Shown here one piece after another: positions 28,583-42,044 of a stretch of DNA of 64,000 bases; positions within the stretch are counted from its first letter, which is position 1; each line of letters begins with the position of its first letter. The translations under genes and the position numbers were made by a program. This DNA comes from Cristatella mucedo (Eukaryota > Bryozoa > Phylactolaemata > Cristatellidae). The stretch covers positions 4,679,501-4,743,500 of the forward strand of contig WPIO01000010.1 of the NCBI GenBank assembly GCA_009760855.2, in the 5' to 3' direction. The notes beneath the pieces are model-generated. The model was given only the letters and a program-made list of their open reading frames with translations. It made no database searches and was not told the origin of the DNA.

Positions 28583-28648
<66 letters not shown>
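28563..28648. repeat. (CT)n microsatellite
   Basis: CT array with two CCCT interruptions. Confidence 0.97.
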
Positions 28649-28653
<5 letters not shown>

Positions 28654-28739
28654 CTCTTCACTCTCACTGTTTTCTCTCTCCTCTCACGCCAGCCTAGTTT
28701 TCTTTCTGTCATTCGCTCATTTCTCAGCTGCAGCAGTTA

Positions 28740-29633
<894 letters not shown>

Positions 29634-29745
29634 TAATAATAATAATAATGCACTTGATAAAGCGCCCTCAGAGAACTCGATTTCTGTCTAGGCACTTTAC
29701 ATTTGCTGCAAAGGGAAACGCGATTGAATGGTGAGTAATATCAGG
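29634..29745 (-). mobile_element. LINE family A 3' tail
   Basis: (AAT)n, CACTTGATAAAGCGCCCTCA, CTTTACATTTGCTGCAAAGG, truncated within the 3' UTR. Confidence 0.85.
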
Positions 29746-31357
29746 CGATCGTTGTTTGATCGTAATTCGATCGTCGCCCGATCGCTCCCACCACCGCCTC
29801 CGCTGCTCGACGACGTAGCCAGCCGACGAGAACCGTAAATCTACATCCGGCCGGGCCCACTGAGGACGGCGGCCGCAGTACTCGTGCAGCTCGAGTCCTC
29901 AACGAGTCGGCCACTTGGCGACCGCTCACATCTTCTGGTTTGCCTGCGAGCTGCTGCTCGTCGAGTGCGGAGCGTCGCAAGCGTAGGCGACCGAGCCGAA
30001 GACGATCGGTTCAAGGTCGCCACCTGGAGCACAACTCTTGTTTGTCGTCTCAGCTTTGGCCGCGGTTTGCTTTAGGAGGCGCTCGCCGAACGCCGCGTTA
30101 ACAGCTGCTCGGAATCGCGTGCCTTGTTCCTTGCGAACGGCGCTGTTTGCTGACTGTCTAGCTCGCTGTCCTAAGCTATTCTGCAGACAGATGAAACGAC
30201 GCCACTTGCGTAATGTTTGCTCATCGAAGTGGAATGAAGCGAACTAGTCGCGAGGCGAGCCGTCTTCACCCGCTCCCCGGTGGCTAGCCGCCCGCCCCGC
30301 CCGCCACACCCCGGCCCCCCCCCCAGCTCCCAGCCAACCCAGCTTGGAGGGCTTTAGCGAGGTTAGAGTCTGGCGATAGGCCCATTGCAGCCCCGAGCGC
30401 CAGCTAATAAAGCGTCGCTTGTTCACACAGCAAGCAGTTGTATCTCTGCTATGGGCACTGTGCTCATAGCAGACTGTTCGTGGTCGCCAGCGTATGTTTA
30501 TGTTTACGTTAAATAAATACGTTTCTAGTTATCTTTTCCATTTGGAGTTTCTTTCTAATACCTAAATACTAAACCCTAAACCCTTAAACCTAATCTCTAA
30601 ACTCAACAACTCCATTTATTAGCTGAGCTAATACGGCATCATTTGTTCATACAGCCGTGTAATTCTGCTACGGGCACAGTGCTCACACAGCAGGCTGTTC
30701 AACATGGACACCAGCTGGCAGGGCACCCGATCAGGGCACTCGCAGGTGCGACCCAGCTTCGCCGGCTAGCGCCTTTTGGAGCGCACACCCGCTGCCGCCG
30801 CCTTTTCGCTTGCAAAGGCGGCTGGAAATTAGCGGAATTTGGCGACCGCCGAAGCGAGACGGCGGTCGCTGCATTGTGTCCAGCTCGCGAAGCCTCCACC
30901 TCGATGAGCGGTTCACGCTTTGGCCGACTACAAACAGTCGGCCCCATTACTCGGACGAGTTCGCTTCAATTGCTCCGACGTGGACGCGTTCAGCAGGCCT
31001 GGTTCGGACGCTGACGTCAGACGCCTCCAGCAACGCCCCCTAGCTCGGTGCAGCTCTCGCTCGGCGGGGCTACTTTTCGCCGAAACCGGCGGCAGGTGAC
31101 TCTCGTACGCAAACACGTACTCACGCCGTTGGGATGTGCCGAGCTGCGAGCGCCGTCGCTTGGGCTGGTCGGGCCGAACTCGCTCGATGCGGCAGAAAGA
31201 AAAACGACGAAGGTGACGGCAACGGCGAAAACTCGCCGGCATTCGCTGCGGACGCGACGACCGAGGCCGCTGGCCAAGTTGCAGTGGAAAGTGTCACTCG
31301 GATTGGTGGAAGGAGGGGTGAATAAACGAGAAGACTGCCGAGAGGAGAAGGCGGTTC
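29746..31357. other. CpG-rich stretch without recognised gene
   Basis: Many CGs and several overlapping short ORFs on both strands (typical of GC-rich DNA). Contains the direct repeat pair at 30400-30700. No exon could be supported. Confidence 0.4.
30400..30700. repeat. Diverged direct repeat pair around a telomere-like patch
   Basis: About 78 bp at 30400-30480 recurs at 30625-30700 (AGCTAATA, TTGTTCA-ACAG, TCTGCTA-GGGCAC-GTGCTCA, GCAG-CTGTTC). Between them lies a short degenerate CTAAACCCTAAACCC run at 30568-30590. Confidence 0.65.
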
Positions 31358-31412
31358 AAAATGTAAAGTGCCTAGAACGAGATTGAGTCATCTGAGGGTG
31401 CTAAAGCAAATG
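31358..31412 (+). mobile_element. LINE 3' tail fragment
   Basis: AAATGTAAAGTGCCTAGAAC, GAGATTGAGTCATCTGAGGG, TGCTAAAGCAAAT. Confidence 0.65.
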
Positions 31413-31744
31413 GACTGATATTGAGCGAGCGACCGGAAGCGCATCGCAGTCCGGTGCCCACTGCGGAGATAGACCCTGAAGCTGAATGTCTCTGCCCCAC
31501 CGCGGTAATACTCGGAGCCTCTTCTTGAAACTGAGTCCGATCTGCAGGCGCGTCGCTTAGAAGGACCGTTTAGCCGAGTCATACAAATATTTCCATATCC
31601 ATCTCTGTAAATAGCACGCATCTACACTGCATATAGGAGTGAGTACACGTATGAAATGCAATACACCGGATTGGACGGACAACCGTCATGCATGGGCTCT
31701 TAAATGGTGTCGGAGTAGTTTACATAGACTGTTAGAGAATTTAA

Positions 31745-31815
31745 TGAGCATCTTCAAGTGCCTAGAAAGAGATTTAGTTCTCTGATGGTGCTATAAAATT
31801 GTTATGATTATTATA
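31745..31815 (+). mobile_element. LINE 3' tail fragment
   Basis: AAGTGCCTAGAAAGAGATTT, AGTTCTCTGATGGTGCTATA, then ATTATTAT-like end. Confidence 0.7.
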
Positions 31816-34800
31816 GGACGAAGGTGCGCCGCCATCTTTAGTTCGCATCTAAACAGTTATGCAGCGTGCACCCAGCTCGGAGAGTGAACAGGTCCTCGAG
31901 GAAGGTTCGCCATCTGGCGGGCTCGTTGAAGTCCGAAAAATATAAATTAATTACCTCGCCTTCGAGAAATAGCTTGAAGCTGTTCGACAAAGTCAAGTTG
32001 TCACATTGGGCTCCTATGCCCCCTAAAGAAATTGCCGCTACCCATTTTGGCAGAGCTAAAAGAGTTCCTGCTTGAACTCTGCGAAGGTAGCATCCTTAGA
32101 CTTCGTCTAAAATAAAAAGAAATCGGTAGTCCCGTTCGAAGAGTCGGCTGAAGCTAGGCGCCGAAGGCACAGCGCCCGGCAGCGACCCGACCAAAAAGAA
32201 TTACCTCTTTGGCACATCTAGAAATGCTATCGCTCCTTTTAAGACTACGACACGCCCCTTGAAACGCAGCAGCCCGCCTGGTGGACCCGGTAGTCAGCCG
32301 AGAGAGGCTTCGGGCTCCGAGGGGGGGCGGGGGTGACGTCGAATGAAGCTAATGGCAGCAATCCCTACGGCTGCTCACCTGCTGCACACGACTTCTGGGT
32401 AGCCTTCTAAGGGTTGGGGCTAAAGCCGCCCTAGCCCGCTTACCTGCAGCTGTGGGCCAGCCTTGGAACAGCGAGAGTTCCCACTTTGGCGTGCACCCCG
32501 ATTGACTTTGATCAGCACCGCGAGAGCACGCCCTCAGTCTCAAAGCCCTGAGAATCAACGCGAAACGGGCTAACGTAATCTGACCTGCGGCGATAGGAGG
32601 GTTTATATTCCTTATATTGTCCCAGCGCAGCTCGCCTTACCGTTTCGGTCTTTAATGCTGCTACCTGTATTTGCTTAGCACCCGACAATCAAGCTTGGAC
32701 GATCGTGCGCACAAAGACCCCGCGGGAATGGGCGATCTGAATTGAAGCGCTTAATCAGACGGGGTCAGGTCAAGCGATTCGACTCTACCCCCACCCCGCC
32801 CCTACGTTACACTTCACCAACGCCCAACACCTAGGCTAGGAAATGGCCCGCCTGAAAGACGTAGCTTCCCGCTTCACGTCACGCTCTCCGCGGCGTCAGT
32901 CACTGACGTTAGTAAATCTAAGCGGATGGTAACTTCTGCACCATTTCGGCGGGGGCAGCTAAAAGTGTTGAAGCAAGCTACACAACGAACTGAGATATCA
33001 AGGTGCGAAAAAAATAAAAGTTAGCTGACCGAGTGGCACGTTTAATGGCGCGTACATCTCCGCGGAAGCAGCCGCCCCACTCTTGGACTTACGATAGCAA
33101 AGCTCGGCCTTCCGAGCTAGAGTTGCACGCCAACCAAAGGGCGTATCCAGTCACTTAGGGCGTGGCCCCACGATTCTAACCAAACGACCTTCTCTCCCAG
33201 CACTGCTGATCTTGGCCCGTCCCTTCAAGGCGTTCTGAGCTGCTACTTTTGTGGTAATTTCTTTGTCGTCTGTCTTTCTGACTCAGCTACGCTTCTCACT
33301 TCCTCTATCGCATGAGATGAAGTCTGATGGCTACCGTAGTAGCACAACATGCCGCTACGGCCTTGCATATTCTAAGGAAAGCTCCCCAGAGTGAAGTTGT
33401 CATATTCATTACGGCCTTTCTTTTAAAGATACCGGGAGAGACGCATATACTAACTGGAGAAATACATGAACAGTACAAACTTCCTATCTTGAGGTCAATA
33501 CGAAAAAGAATCAAAGGGTTAAGGTTGAACTCGGATCTCAAGTCCATACGCATCTCGTGAATACATGCATATACTTTTATGCTCGTGCGTGCGTATGCGT
33601 GTGTGCGTGCACCGAATGTGAGCTCGTGCTAAAAGTGTGATGTGCTGTCAACGTACCTGCATTCCTCACGATTGTTGATCCTGACTGACGGTTAAATTGC
33701 CGCTCTGTCACCTATACTGCACTACGCTACAGCAAGTGAGACCCCCCTCCCCCCCCCCCCGCTGCTTCCGACCGTCCTCTTAGCCTGCAATCTCTGTTCA
33801 GGCTGTGGGCAATTAATTCAGTAAAGTTTGTAAACGGCGATGGGATTGACCAGAATAGCTCACGTCGGCGAATCGAGTAATTGGATAGCTTTGATGACGC
33901 TGATTGCTAGCGGAAGCAGGAGCCTGGCGTGCGCTGCTCCGTTGCTGCTCAATGACTAGGTTCTCATTGTAGCAGATGAAGAAAGTGCTCGATTGCTAGG
34001 AAACGAGTAGTTGAAAGTGCTCTCGTTGAGAAACTTGGCAGCGAGCAGCGAGCTAACGCGGCATGACCGATTACGCGGCCCGTCCTTTACGTCGATAGAC
34101 TAGACTGCACAGTCTCCATGCAAGTCCCAGAATTTTCTCGATGCATGAGCGAGATACTAATTCTGGCAGTGGGTGGATACATTACAAGTACGACGGAACA
34201 ATGCATTAATAGCGAGGTCTTGCTTTCTGCGGCCGATGCGAGTTTCAAGACCTGAATGAGGCGTGAGAAAATCGGCCATATGCCAGTTCCCAGTAGGGAC
34301 GTCGAAAGGTCACGAGCCAGCCTAGGTTTTTCGGTCGAAAGGCTGCGAGCCAGTCTAGTGCCTCTAGCGAGTTGAGAGACGCAGCCGCTGCCGGGCAGAG
34401 CAGCTGCTCAAAAGATCTCTCGCTCCGAGAAGTGACTGCCCTCTGAAATGCTTTCGATGCTAACTTCCCGCGGGAGCAATCAGTCAACGGACCCCAGCAG
34501 TGCGCTGCAGACGCTGCGAACATGCACACTGAATAGGACCGCAGCCTAGCAACAACGCCGCCTAGCTACACAGGCGGCCAATCGATGCAGAGGCGCACCT
34601 CGTTTGTTCGCTCGCTTGCACGTAACGCCCAGTATGTCTGCTCAGGACGGCAGCTAATTCACTTCGTCGAAGCTCGGCTCGTTTCGCTGCTTCACTGCCA
34701 ACTCCGGCCGGCGCTGCTCAAGCACGAACGCCGACGTTGCAACTTGAATCAGAGCGACACTGCAAGGGCACCGCGTCTGCGCTAACAGCCGGCGCAGCAA

Positions 34801-35234
34801 GCTCGGACGTACAGACATTGTCTCGCAGCGTAATCACTTTTGCTCGCTGTTTTCTCTCGCTGGCGCAGGAGGTCAGTCGCACTAGCCTGAGCGCAACTGA
34901 CATGAAAGACGGACGCCCAAGCGCTGTCTGACAGGCGACATACTCGGCACTGCGGTTCAGACGCTTGACCAATCAGACCAGACCTGTATCAATTCGTCAT
35001 TAAAAGAATGTGAGCGATCGATGCTGGTTCCATTAGCAAGAAATGAAAATGCGTAGAAGCATCGAAGTTCTTGAACTGAGGCCAGAATAAATGATAGGGC
35101 CGGAACTTTTACCTGAACACATTTCTCGTTCGACACCGTAGACTCAGAAGACCAACGGCAAACAGAGACATGGGGACATAAATTGACGAATAGGAAAACT
35201 AGACGCAACTGAGACGAAATACGAGAAAGAAATG

Positions 35235-35236
<2 letters not shown>
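31816..35236. other. Gene-free stretch, mixed unique sequence
   Basis: No exon, tRNA or repeat family recognised. Contains G/C runs at about 32320 and 33745 and a short GTGCGTGC-rich patch at 33585-33612. Confidence 0.4.

Positions 35237-35271
<35 letters not shown>
35237..35271. repeat. (AG)n microsatellite
   Basis: About 17 AG units. Confidence 0.95.
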
Positions 35272-35274
<3 letters not shown>

Positions 35275-35324
35275 TTTCGTAGCTAAAAGCTTGAGCTTGT
35301 TAGAATGAAGCGAATTTATAATAG

Positions 35325-36165
35325 CTATATTAATAGATAATTTGTATAGCGCCCTGCGAGAACTAAATTCAAATCCAGGTGCTTTAAAACTCACTGCAAG
35401 AGGATCAATAACCAAAAGTTACTGACGTGCTTGGTATCATGCTTAGACAAGCACGCAAGTAACATGCTTGGACAGACAAGAAGACACTTAGGGCGACCGA
35501 TAAGTAGGACCTCAACTAGTAACGTGCAGTGAATCATGTACAGGTAAGAATGCAAAGCACACGGGAACAAACAAGCAAGTTCACCGGGACGAAGATAAAG
35601 CTGACCGGAACAGACGCTTTCTAGCTGAAAATGGTTCAAGCTCATTCCCGGCAGTGACCATTGTTGAAAGCAAGTTCCAGACTTTCGGTGCACACGAGCT
35701 AAAGGGTTGATCAAACAAGATTATAATTTAGCACGAGGGACGACGAAATGATCAGATGCTGAGGAGCTGTTGCTGAAAGAGTACAATGGAGGAGCAATGA
35801 GATCAGGTAGATTTAAGGTGCGTAAGCTGGTGTGAGCGAGTTATGTGACGTGTAAGCCAGACAGAAGATCTTGAAACTAATTCGATGCTTGATAGAAAGT
35901 CAGTGAAGCCAAGACAGAACTGGTGTGATGTGGCAGCTCCACCATTAACCCGACTAGTAGAGCTAACAGCTCCTGAGTTTTGCACCAGTTGCAGGCAACC
36001 TAGGGCAATGTCCCCCCCCCGGAGTCCTGAATAAAGGGGTTTACAATAATCTAGACACGGTATCACAAATGGGTGAATTATTGACTAGTTTTGTAGTTGT
36101 ACTCTTATCTAAGCAAGCCTCAATTTTGGCGTTATTTTCCATCGCTGAAAGTAGGTCGAGTTGAA
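35325..36165 (-). mobile_element. LINE variant subfamily, 3' UTR plus decayed RT C-terminus
   Basis: The tail at 35340-35400 (GCGCCCTGCGAGAACTAAAT) is followed in reverse by the 3' UTR and a frameshifted frame matching the 27493 copy (AKIEACLDKSTTTKLV, LGCLQLVQNSG, CLDYCKPLYSGL). A C10 run at 36010 breaks the frame. Confidence 0.78.
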
Positions 36166-36185
36166 AGAGGAGGAAATTTGCATAT

Positions 36186-36276
36186 CCAATTCCCTTTGCA
36201 GCAAATGTAAAGCACCCGGAAAGAGATTAAGTTATCTGAGGGCGCTTTATCAAGTGCATTATTATTATTATTATTG
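36186..36276 (+). mobile_element. LINE family A 3' tail
   Basis: TTCCCTTTGCAGCAAATGTA, AAGCACCCGGAAAGAGATTA, GCGCTTTATCAAGTGCA and (ATT)n. Confidence 0.88.
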
Positions 36277-36838
36277 TAATGAGTCTTTTTGGAATGGCAC
36301 GCCCAAATTATGGGCAGACGTCACTGGAGAGATTCCAGACGAACAAACTTTTGCGGGTGAGGTCATCCAACTTTTGAGAGACATTAGGTTGGCTCACAAA
36401 TATGTGGCTGTTCTTGTCGTTGTTCGCTGCACGTAGTTAGCGGCCATCCGAGGGGGAATATATTTGATATAGGCTTCGAGGGAATAAAGCGATTTGAACG
36501 AGGTGCAATTTATGAGGCTTCTGGGTCGGCGGTCAGAGGAATGTGTCACACGTCAAGCTAATTGCAGGCACGAAATTCTGCGGTCGGCTTCGTGAGAATC
36601 AATTCAGCGGTTCTGAACGTACACTTTCGTGCCAATGCAAGAATAGCCGCGATTATTGGGCTGCTGCGATGCTATATAATAGCAGTGCTCCAGCATGCTG
36701 CGATCGCTCTTCCGAGTGTAGGATTTGCCACCTGTCGCGCAACCATGCCGTTTGATCTTCAATTGTTGGTCACTCAGGCAATAGCTGCTTGCTCTGCACT
36801 GAACGGCAGCTAGCTAGGGCTTGCTTGAAAGCCTGCAT

Positions 36839-36947
<109 letters not shown>

Positions 36948-37059
36948 CTGACGGGGGCTAAAGCTGTTACCGTGAAGAATAATTTACATGAAATCAATAT
37001 ACTTGTGTGGTGACCATAATCTCAAAATACAGACCAACCAGTGACCGGCCGTATACATG

Positions 37060-37490
37060 AGAATAATAATTATAAATTTGTATAGTGCCCTAGGGGAACT
37101 GAATCTCTCCTAAGCACTTTACCGAAGCTGTAAAGAAAGCATGACCAAATGATTAGTGGTAAAATTCGCAATTTCATCAAGCATAACATTGTTAGATGCG
37201 ACATGTACAGGGTCAACATGTGGATATGGTTAGTGGCAGCATGCACAGTGTCAGCACGCATAATCACAGAAAGGACGAATCGCAAGGACTCACTAAATGC
37301 TGTCAAAAACAGGTGTGATAATCTCCTTTTTAATTGGATTAAGTGATTTCAGTCAGGAGTGAGCTCCAGACATTGGGAGAATATGAACTAAAGGCACGTT
37401 CTGAAAAGTTGTTGAGGTTCTTCCGAAGTATAGCTAAGCGATTTGAGTCAGAACAGCGGGTTGTACGATACTTGGCCTGGTCGGGGAACC
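37060..37490 (-). mobile_element. LINE family A-related 3' end with RT remnant
   Basis: Tail at 37065-37135, 3' UTR (GACTCACTAAATGCTGTC), then reverse of the NLESFG-type C-terminal region around 37345-37480. Confidence 0.8.
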
Positions 37491-37767
37491 GTGAGATGAT
37501 TAAATGCCGAAACATCTTTTTCTCGACCTACGGTTACCGGTCTGGTGCTCTAGTGATTGAGCTCTAGAGGATATATAGTGTTTTCAGCATCTAATACGTG
37601 GCTTTATAGCATCGGCTTTAAATTAGTAGACAGTTTCTATCTGAATGAGCTGATCGTTGTACTGAGCTTGCATTGCGTCATTAACGATCATGGATTTACT
37701 TCGGCAACTAAGCATCCAAAGATCCAAAACTCTTGAAAATGGCCTGTGGGCTTGTCAGTCGGCCTAA

Positions 37768-38331
37768 TCAAATTTTCATGTTTAAATAAAATTTTGAATT
37801 AGAATGTGTCTGCGGTGGTGAGCAGCCGTCGGCTAAGGGCACACACGGCTTCTTCTTTTGCCCAATCTTTTCAATTATAATTTGACAAAGGTTCGACTTA
37901 TGCTGAAGCCGGTTTAGTTGAGGTGCACTCCGGCTAAACATATATTGCCAACTTAACGAATGAAGCACATCACCACCCAATTTCAGGTAAAGATTGTGAT
38001 AAGCACTAGTTAATGCAGCGTAGGCAGATTTTGTACTGAGTATTCTAGAATGTGTCTCAGACTGGTTATTGTGAGTACAGTATGGCCACTTCTGCCGACT
38101 GTGCCCAGGGTACGTCCAATCACCATTTTGACACTGTTTTAGTGGTGCAGTGCTTTTTCTTTGACAAATTATACATCTCATTGTGCGTATATTTTGGTCT
38201 TGGCAGCATGTTGAGATTTTTTTTATCTTGGCAGTCAACCGAAAATTATCTTTTGCAGTGCTAGATGCTGGCAGACGCTTCTTCTCTCCCCGAAAAGTGT
38301 CGCGACATATCTTGACGCACCCGACAGTCAT
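37768..38331 (-). CDS. Unrecognised 187-codon ORF
   Basis: The longest non-repetitive, non-LINE ORF in the window, in AT-rich DNA where such length is unlikely by chance. It starts MTVGCVKICRDTFRGEKKRL, contains a Cys/His-rich patch (CIICQRK ... CQNGDWTYPGH ... WPYC) that could bind zinc, and ends NSKFYLNMKI. I recognise no family. A decayed transposase or a single-exon gene are both possible. Confidence 0.3.
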   Translation of the reverse strand: MTVGCVKICRDTFRGEKKRLPASSTAKDNFRLTAKIKKISTCCQDQNIRTMRCIICQRKSTAPLKQCQNGDWTYPGHSRQKWPYCTHNNQSETHSRILSTKSAYAALTSAYHNLYLKLGGDVLHSLSWQYMFSRSAPQLNRLQHKSNLCQIIIEKIGQKKKPCVPLADGCSPPQTHSNSKFYLNMKI

Positions 38332-38339
38332 AATAGAAT

Positions 38340-38507
38340 AACTTTAATGAATATAGTTCCTTTTTAAAGCACCCCGAGAGAACTGGATCTCTATCCACGC
38401 GCTTCCCGTATGCCGCTGGGCTCGAGCTACGACCTCGACGATAAAGGTGAGCGCCTTGACCTCGGTCGTTAAAGGCAAGCATCTTAGACCCTGGGCCAAA
38501 CCAAGGA
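38340..38507 (-). mobile_element. tRNA-derived SINE family 1
   Basis: In minus sense: TTTGGCCCAGGGTCTAAGAT, TTTAACGACCGAGGTCAAGG, GTAGCTCGAGCCCAGCGGC (box B), AAGCGCGTGGATAGAGATCC, AGTTCTCTCGGGGTGCTTTA. Confidence 0.75.
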
Positions 38508-39206
38508 AGTTTTCAGAGTCTTATGAGCAATACATACACGTTTTTTGGCCTTAATTAACAGTGTTTCACTTTCCAAAAGTCTACTTACACATTCTTATCC
38601 ATAGCGCCACTGCAAACCTGGCTGCACACTGGGTAGGCTATATCCGATTTAAATTACATGCTTGTTGGCGATGCGTACTCATCGCTCTGAATCAATGAAG
38701 TACACACTGATCATACAAAGTAACTGGTTAAAACGGCTTTATCTTCACTCCAAGATGATCTCGTGATGCCACTAACATACTCAGGATCTGCCAAACGGCC
38801 GAATCGTGAATTGCGAGTGTTTCGACCAATCATGGGCTGATCTGGCGGCCAGTGCCTGCTGGCCTTCTCAATGAGACGATGCCGACTACGGGAAAATGGG
38901 ACCAACTGAATATTCAGTTTTTTATAGATTTTATTGGAAGAGTTGTTAGAATTACACACGAATTTTGAATTTTCGCGTTATGGCTCTTACCACCTTTGAG
39001 TGTTCTGGAGATTTACACAAATTCAAAATATCGTAGTCTCAGCCTATCAGCCCGAATATTCATGGAGAGCCACTCAGCTTTAGAGTTTTCCAGGTGTGCA
39101 ACCCTAAATTAGCAATGTGCACGTCTTTTTCTGACTATTTTCTTCTGCGAGCCATACGCGCTGCTGGTTTTTATAGCCCCGTTCGTATTCACTTGTTATG
39201 TAGGGG

Positions 39207-39485
39207 TCATCGGCAAGTCGGGAGCTGAAAAACAATCGTCATTAAGGTAAAAAATTGTGTGCTCACTGGTCTCCACAGGGGCTCACAGCGGCGTTGCTGA
39301 AGCGTGCTCAAAAAATAAACTTCATCGGTTATTCTATGCTGAAAAGATTTTTCCGGCCTCCTCGAACGAGCAAAGACTTCTATACCAAAGAGCTGTACTT
39401 CTTTTTGGATAATTAGGCTCCTACCAAGCAGGTCACAAAGTGATAGATCAGGCCCAGAAAAAAGGTTAATTCTCGAACGCTCCAA
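39207..39485 (-). other. Unrecognised 92-codon ORF
   Basis: A non-repetitive open frame (LCDLLGRSLIIQKEVQLFGI, RRPEKSFQHRITDEVYFLS). It could be a transposase relic together with the ORF at 38711-38959 on the same strand. No motif allows a family call. Confidence 0.15.
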
Positions 39486-40057
39486 TTAATGCGAACCACT
39501 TTCTCTCAGATTTGCGCTCAGCTCCTCGAATTGCCTAATGCACATTGGGAGTGATCACGTGGCGACATGTTCAAATGGTAGATAATATTGGTAAAATTTG
39601 CAAAACATATTATGCATGCATTTGAGTCAGTTCAGATTGGAGATCAAACAGCGAATTTAGCACCTCGGTGGGTACGTGGACGACGCCGCGGACTCAGTCC
39701 ACAGCGAGCGACTGACAGCAAGAGCGGGAAACCGCTGGAAGCACCTGGAAGGTGCAAATCTGAAAAAGCCGACATTCGATCGAACTGAGCCAAGCGCATG
39801 CGGTTAGGCAGTTAGAGATGACGACAGTGATAAAAATACAGCGCACGGGAAGCGGATATCAATATCTGTAATCCAGAAGCTTTGACGAGCGAAGACGGAT
39901 CTAAGGATGCTAGTTGACCTGCTGAGTCTTGCTGCAAAAATTGCTTACCTACGTCCATGTCAGGAAACAATTTCTCACGTTGCAATCGACCACTAGTCGT
40001 GAACGCAGTTGGCAGGTTCATGAGACACAATTAAAAGACAACGATAAAGTCGGCCAA

Positions 40058-40350
40058 TGTATTGTAATGTATCTCCGTCTGTAACTCCACAAAGTCACAA
40101 AGACCATGTGGGTGTTACGCAGGAGAGCTTTGTATAGCGTCCTCACAGCCGAAGCGGCTTTCGGTACGCATTCGGTAGCCAACAGACTTCGTCTCACGCA
40201 ACAAAGAGAAAGTGGGAAGCGTAGCCGAGTGAGGAGAGCAGTCGAGGTAGTGGGTAGCATAGAAGTAGCAGCTCGGGACCGCTGAAAAGGATGTGCCATA
40301 GTTGGCAGCAGGAGAGTGGTTGTCGTTTCGTGAGAATTGTGGAAGACGTT
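40058..40350 (-). mobile_element. LINE family B, 3' end
   Basis: In minus sense ends AGTTACAGACGGAGATACAT TACATTAC. Upstream it reads TGGCTACCGAATGCGTACCG, AAAGCCGCTTCGGCTGTGAG. Shared with 42045-42535, 48515-48800 and 59325-59495. Confidence 0.8.
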
Positions 40351-40470
40351 CACATCGAGGCGGCTGGTAGCGGCACGCACGCTCTCGCGTGCAGGTAGCC
40401 TCCTCGAAAGTGCTTGCAGATCGCGCTGCACTCGGATGCTCCTGCTATTTCCTCGCCGCTCACTGTGCAC

Positions 40471-41050
40471 TGGGGGGGGGGGGTCGGCTGCGGCTTTCCT
40501 GGCAAGAGGCCAGAAAATGTACCCGAACAGCCTTGAGGCCGAGCGTTGACGAAACGACGATGCGACGAGCGAGCGAGGTCTCGCTGGGCTTCTTCGTCGG
40601 GCATTCGCCCAACGTGGGGGACGATTGTGCCACGCCCTCGCCCAGGGCTCGCCGCAGCTACTATGCTGCGCCGAGAGACCGAGAGACCGTGCGGCTCGCC
40701 GCGAAAGCGCTCAGTTGGAAGCGGAAGCCAAGCAGGCGGACCGTACCGATGCTGGTTGCAGCAAGCCATCCGCAAGAGGCCAGCCATGCCGCCGGCAAAG
40801 AGAGAACGCACCGATTGGTGAGCTTTCTTTGCCGAAGGCAGCGCTGCTTTCGGCGGTGGCAACGGCGCTATCGCTCACGTTCAATGTTGCGGCAACACCT
40901 GACCTCGAGCTATCACTATCAATGGTCGCTCGGCGGGTAGGGGCGCATGCGCGCACGCTCGAGCTTCGCTCTGCGAAGCTGTGCGAGTAGCTAATGGTTT
41001 GCTTAATGTCACCTCGTTGGAGTGGAATTACTCGGCAGCGTTCAATCGGA
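40471..41050. other. CpG-rich stretch without recognised gene
   Basis: Starts with a G12 run. Has overlapping long ORFs on both strands with no family motif, which is expected of GC-rich DNA. Confidence 0.35.
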
Positions 41051-41388
41051 AAGCTGAATTCTAAAAACACACAATCAGCGCGCGACGACGCAGGTTTGGA
41101 GAGGTAAATGCTCGCAGTAAGGCCCGATTTCAACTGCGCCACCAACCGGAGTGACTCGGAGCTTCCGAGTTTGTGGATTTGCAGCTAGTTGTCACGTGTA
41201 TTGTGCCTCGCACGTCCACCCGAGCACAGTCACTGCTGGTCCTCAGCCTCAAGCGGTCCGAGAGAGCTACAGCTAAGACTTGCCGCGGTTTTCTGCTTGA
41301 AAATTAAAATACCCCAAAGGTATGCCGGAAAAGGACGGTCGAGCTGTACAGCTGTACGGGTCAGACCGGCCGGCATCTGGCCCGGGCA

Positions 41389-41402
41389 TCTCTCTCTCTC
41401 TC

Positions 41403-41490
<88 letters not shown>

Positions 41491-41590
41491 CCTATCTATC
41501 TATCTCTCTTCCTCTCTCTCTCTCTCTCTCCCTCTTTCTCTCTCGCTCTCTCCCTCCCTTCCTCTTTCTATATATCTCTCTCTCCACTAG
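41389..41590. repeat. (CT)n array with CTAT and CCCT interruptions
   Basis: About 200 bp of pyrimidine-rich repeats. Confidence 0.97.
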
Positions 41591-42044
41591 CCGCCCGAGC
41601 GACTTGTCCGTTTGCTACGAAATCGTACACTTTCACAGCGTGTGCGAGTAGAGGTTAAAGGCCGGTAAGCCGAAATGCCTAGTGTCAGAAGAGCAGCAGA
41701 TCTAGTAGGTTCTGTTCACTGGTTGGAATGGCTTGATGAAAGCTGAGTGTGTGTCAAATATTTTTACAGAAAGAGCTTTCGTGGTTAGCTGAATTACTCG
41801 GAGAGCACTGTCTTCGCGGGGGGGGGGCGAGGCACAGCGGCTCCGTGTTTCCGTTTTACACTCGTCACACTCGTTACACGTCGTTTAGCCAATGGTCCGG
41901 CAGTAACGTTTCGTCAGTGAGCACCGAAAAGGATTGCTGACGAGCAGTCCGTTTGCATGAAGTTAGGTTTGCGTGCGAGATGGGAGCATGAGGATAATGG
42001 CGTTCCAGAATGATCATCGTACTCAAATGCGGCAGCGCATGAAG

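Noticed and set aside
30568-30590. Interstitial telomere
   Set aside because: Only two or three imperfect CCCTAAA-like units, too few to claim.
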